Source: Isotricha intestinalis
Taxonomy: Eukaryota; Ciliophora; Litostomatea; Vestibuliferida; Isotrichidae
Assembly (NCBI GenBank): GCA_023807065.1
Contig: JAJJLU010003678.1
Span: 1 to 39,204, forward strand
Direction of reading: 5' to 3'
Length of the DNA stretch: 39,204 nucleotides
Below are positions 39,187 through 39,204 of this stretch, piece by piece; positions within the stretch are counted from its first letter, which is position 1; each line of letters opens with the position of its first letter. Position numbers and translations under genes: made by a program. The notes beneath the pieces are model-generated. The model was not told the origin of the DNA and made no database searches. It saw only the letters and a list, made by a program, of their open reading frames with translations.

Positions 39187-39204
39187 TGGGTATTGTGGGA
39201 TTGG
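39187..39204 (+). other. G-rich terminus, possible telomere edge
   Basis: The final 18 bases (TGGGTATTGTGGGATTGG) contain ten G and no C, in a genome where G is near one base in ten. G/T-rich sequence running 5'->3' to the right end is the orientation of a telomere G-strand. The units are irregular (TGGG, TTGTGGG, TTGG), and the window stops too early to show a repeat. Confidence 0.3.

Larger units (their letters stand above)
37123..39204. other. 2.1-kb gene-free terminal stretch
   Basis: No intact gene. Protein-like pieces interrupted by stops occur on the plus strand between about 37550 and 38815 (listed as a possible pseudogene). The last 180 nt hold a 12-bp hairpin and an abrupt G-rich end. 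This pattern, a gene desert with fossils and then G-rich DNA, would suit a subtelomere, but the window may simply be cut here. Confidence 0.5.

Overview
The window is a very AT-rich (roughly four fifths A+T by eye), gene-dense piece of a protist nuclear genome. Evidence for a eukaryote: two Rab GTPases with C-terminal prenylation cysteines, a kinase-EF-hand protein (CDPK), an SNF1/AMPK-type kinase, an Alba protein, a UBTD-like ubiquitin-fold protein, a BAP31-like ER protein, an RIIa-domain protein and an IQ-motif protein. Six GT...AG introns can be placed: five of 29-35 nt and one of 67 nt. CDPKs, many kinases and Rabs, ciliary-type proteins, Asn/Lys-rich linkers and miniature introns best fit a ciliate, probably a macronuclear chromosome. 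TAA, TAG and TGA all terminate genes and none interrupts them, so the code looks standard; that would point to a standard-code ciliate lineage. The taxon is inference.

Layout. 1-3.1 kb: 3' end of a coiled-coil gene (+), then UBTD-like, Alba and a two-exon unknown gene (-). 3.8-7.3 kb: Rab with a DTCGQE motif and a 589-aa basic unknown (-). 7.6-9.4 kb: a two-TM protein (+) and a BAP31-like protein (-), with a possible gene fossil between. 9.5-15.8 kb: four plus-strand genes: three-exon Rab, CDPK, leucine-rich-repeat protein, RIIa protein. 16.4-21.5 kb: three minus-strand genes, two of which gain upstream exons when tiny introns are recognised. 22.1-24.4 kb: two plus-strand unknowns, with a small frame lacking a start codon on the minus strand between them. 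24.6-28.3 kb: SNF1-like kinase, coiled-coil protein, Asn-rich protein (-). 29.6-33.2 kb: tandem Cys/His finger protein (+), acylated small protein and IQ protein (-). 34.4-37.1 kb: a predicted pseudokinase (HRN for HRD) (+) and a basic, possibly DNA-binding protein (-). 37.1-39.2 kb: no intact gene; broken coding-like frames, a 12-bp hairpin, and an abrupt G-rich end that might be the edge of a telomere.

There is no operon logic. The recurring themes are membrane traffic (Rabs, BAP31-like), Ca2+/phosphorylation signalling (CDPK, SNF1-like, IQ, RIIa) and acylated membrane-associated proteins (MGCC, MGNY and MGNCC starts). No rRNA, tRNA, transposon or CRISPR array was found. The items most worth following up are the miniature introns, the pseudokinase, the tandem CPH finger protein, the decayed frames in the long spacers and the G-rich terminus.
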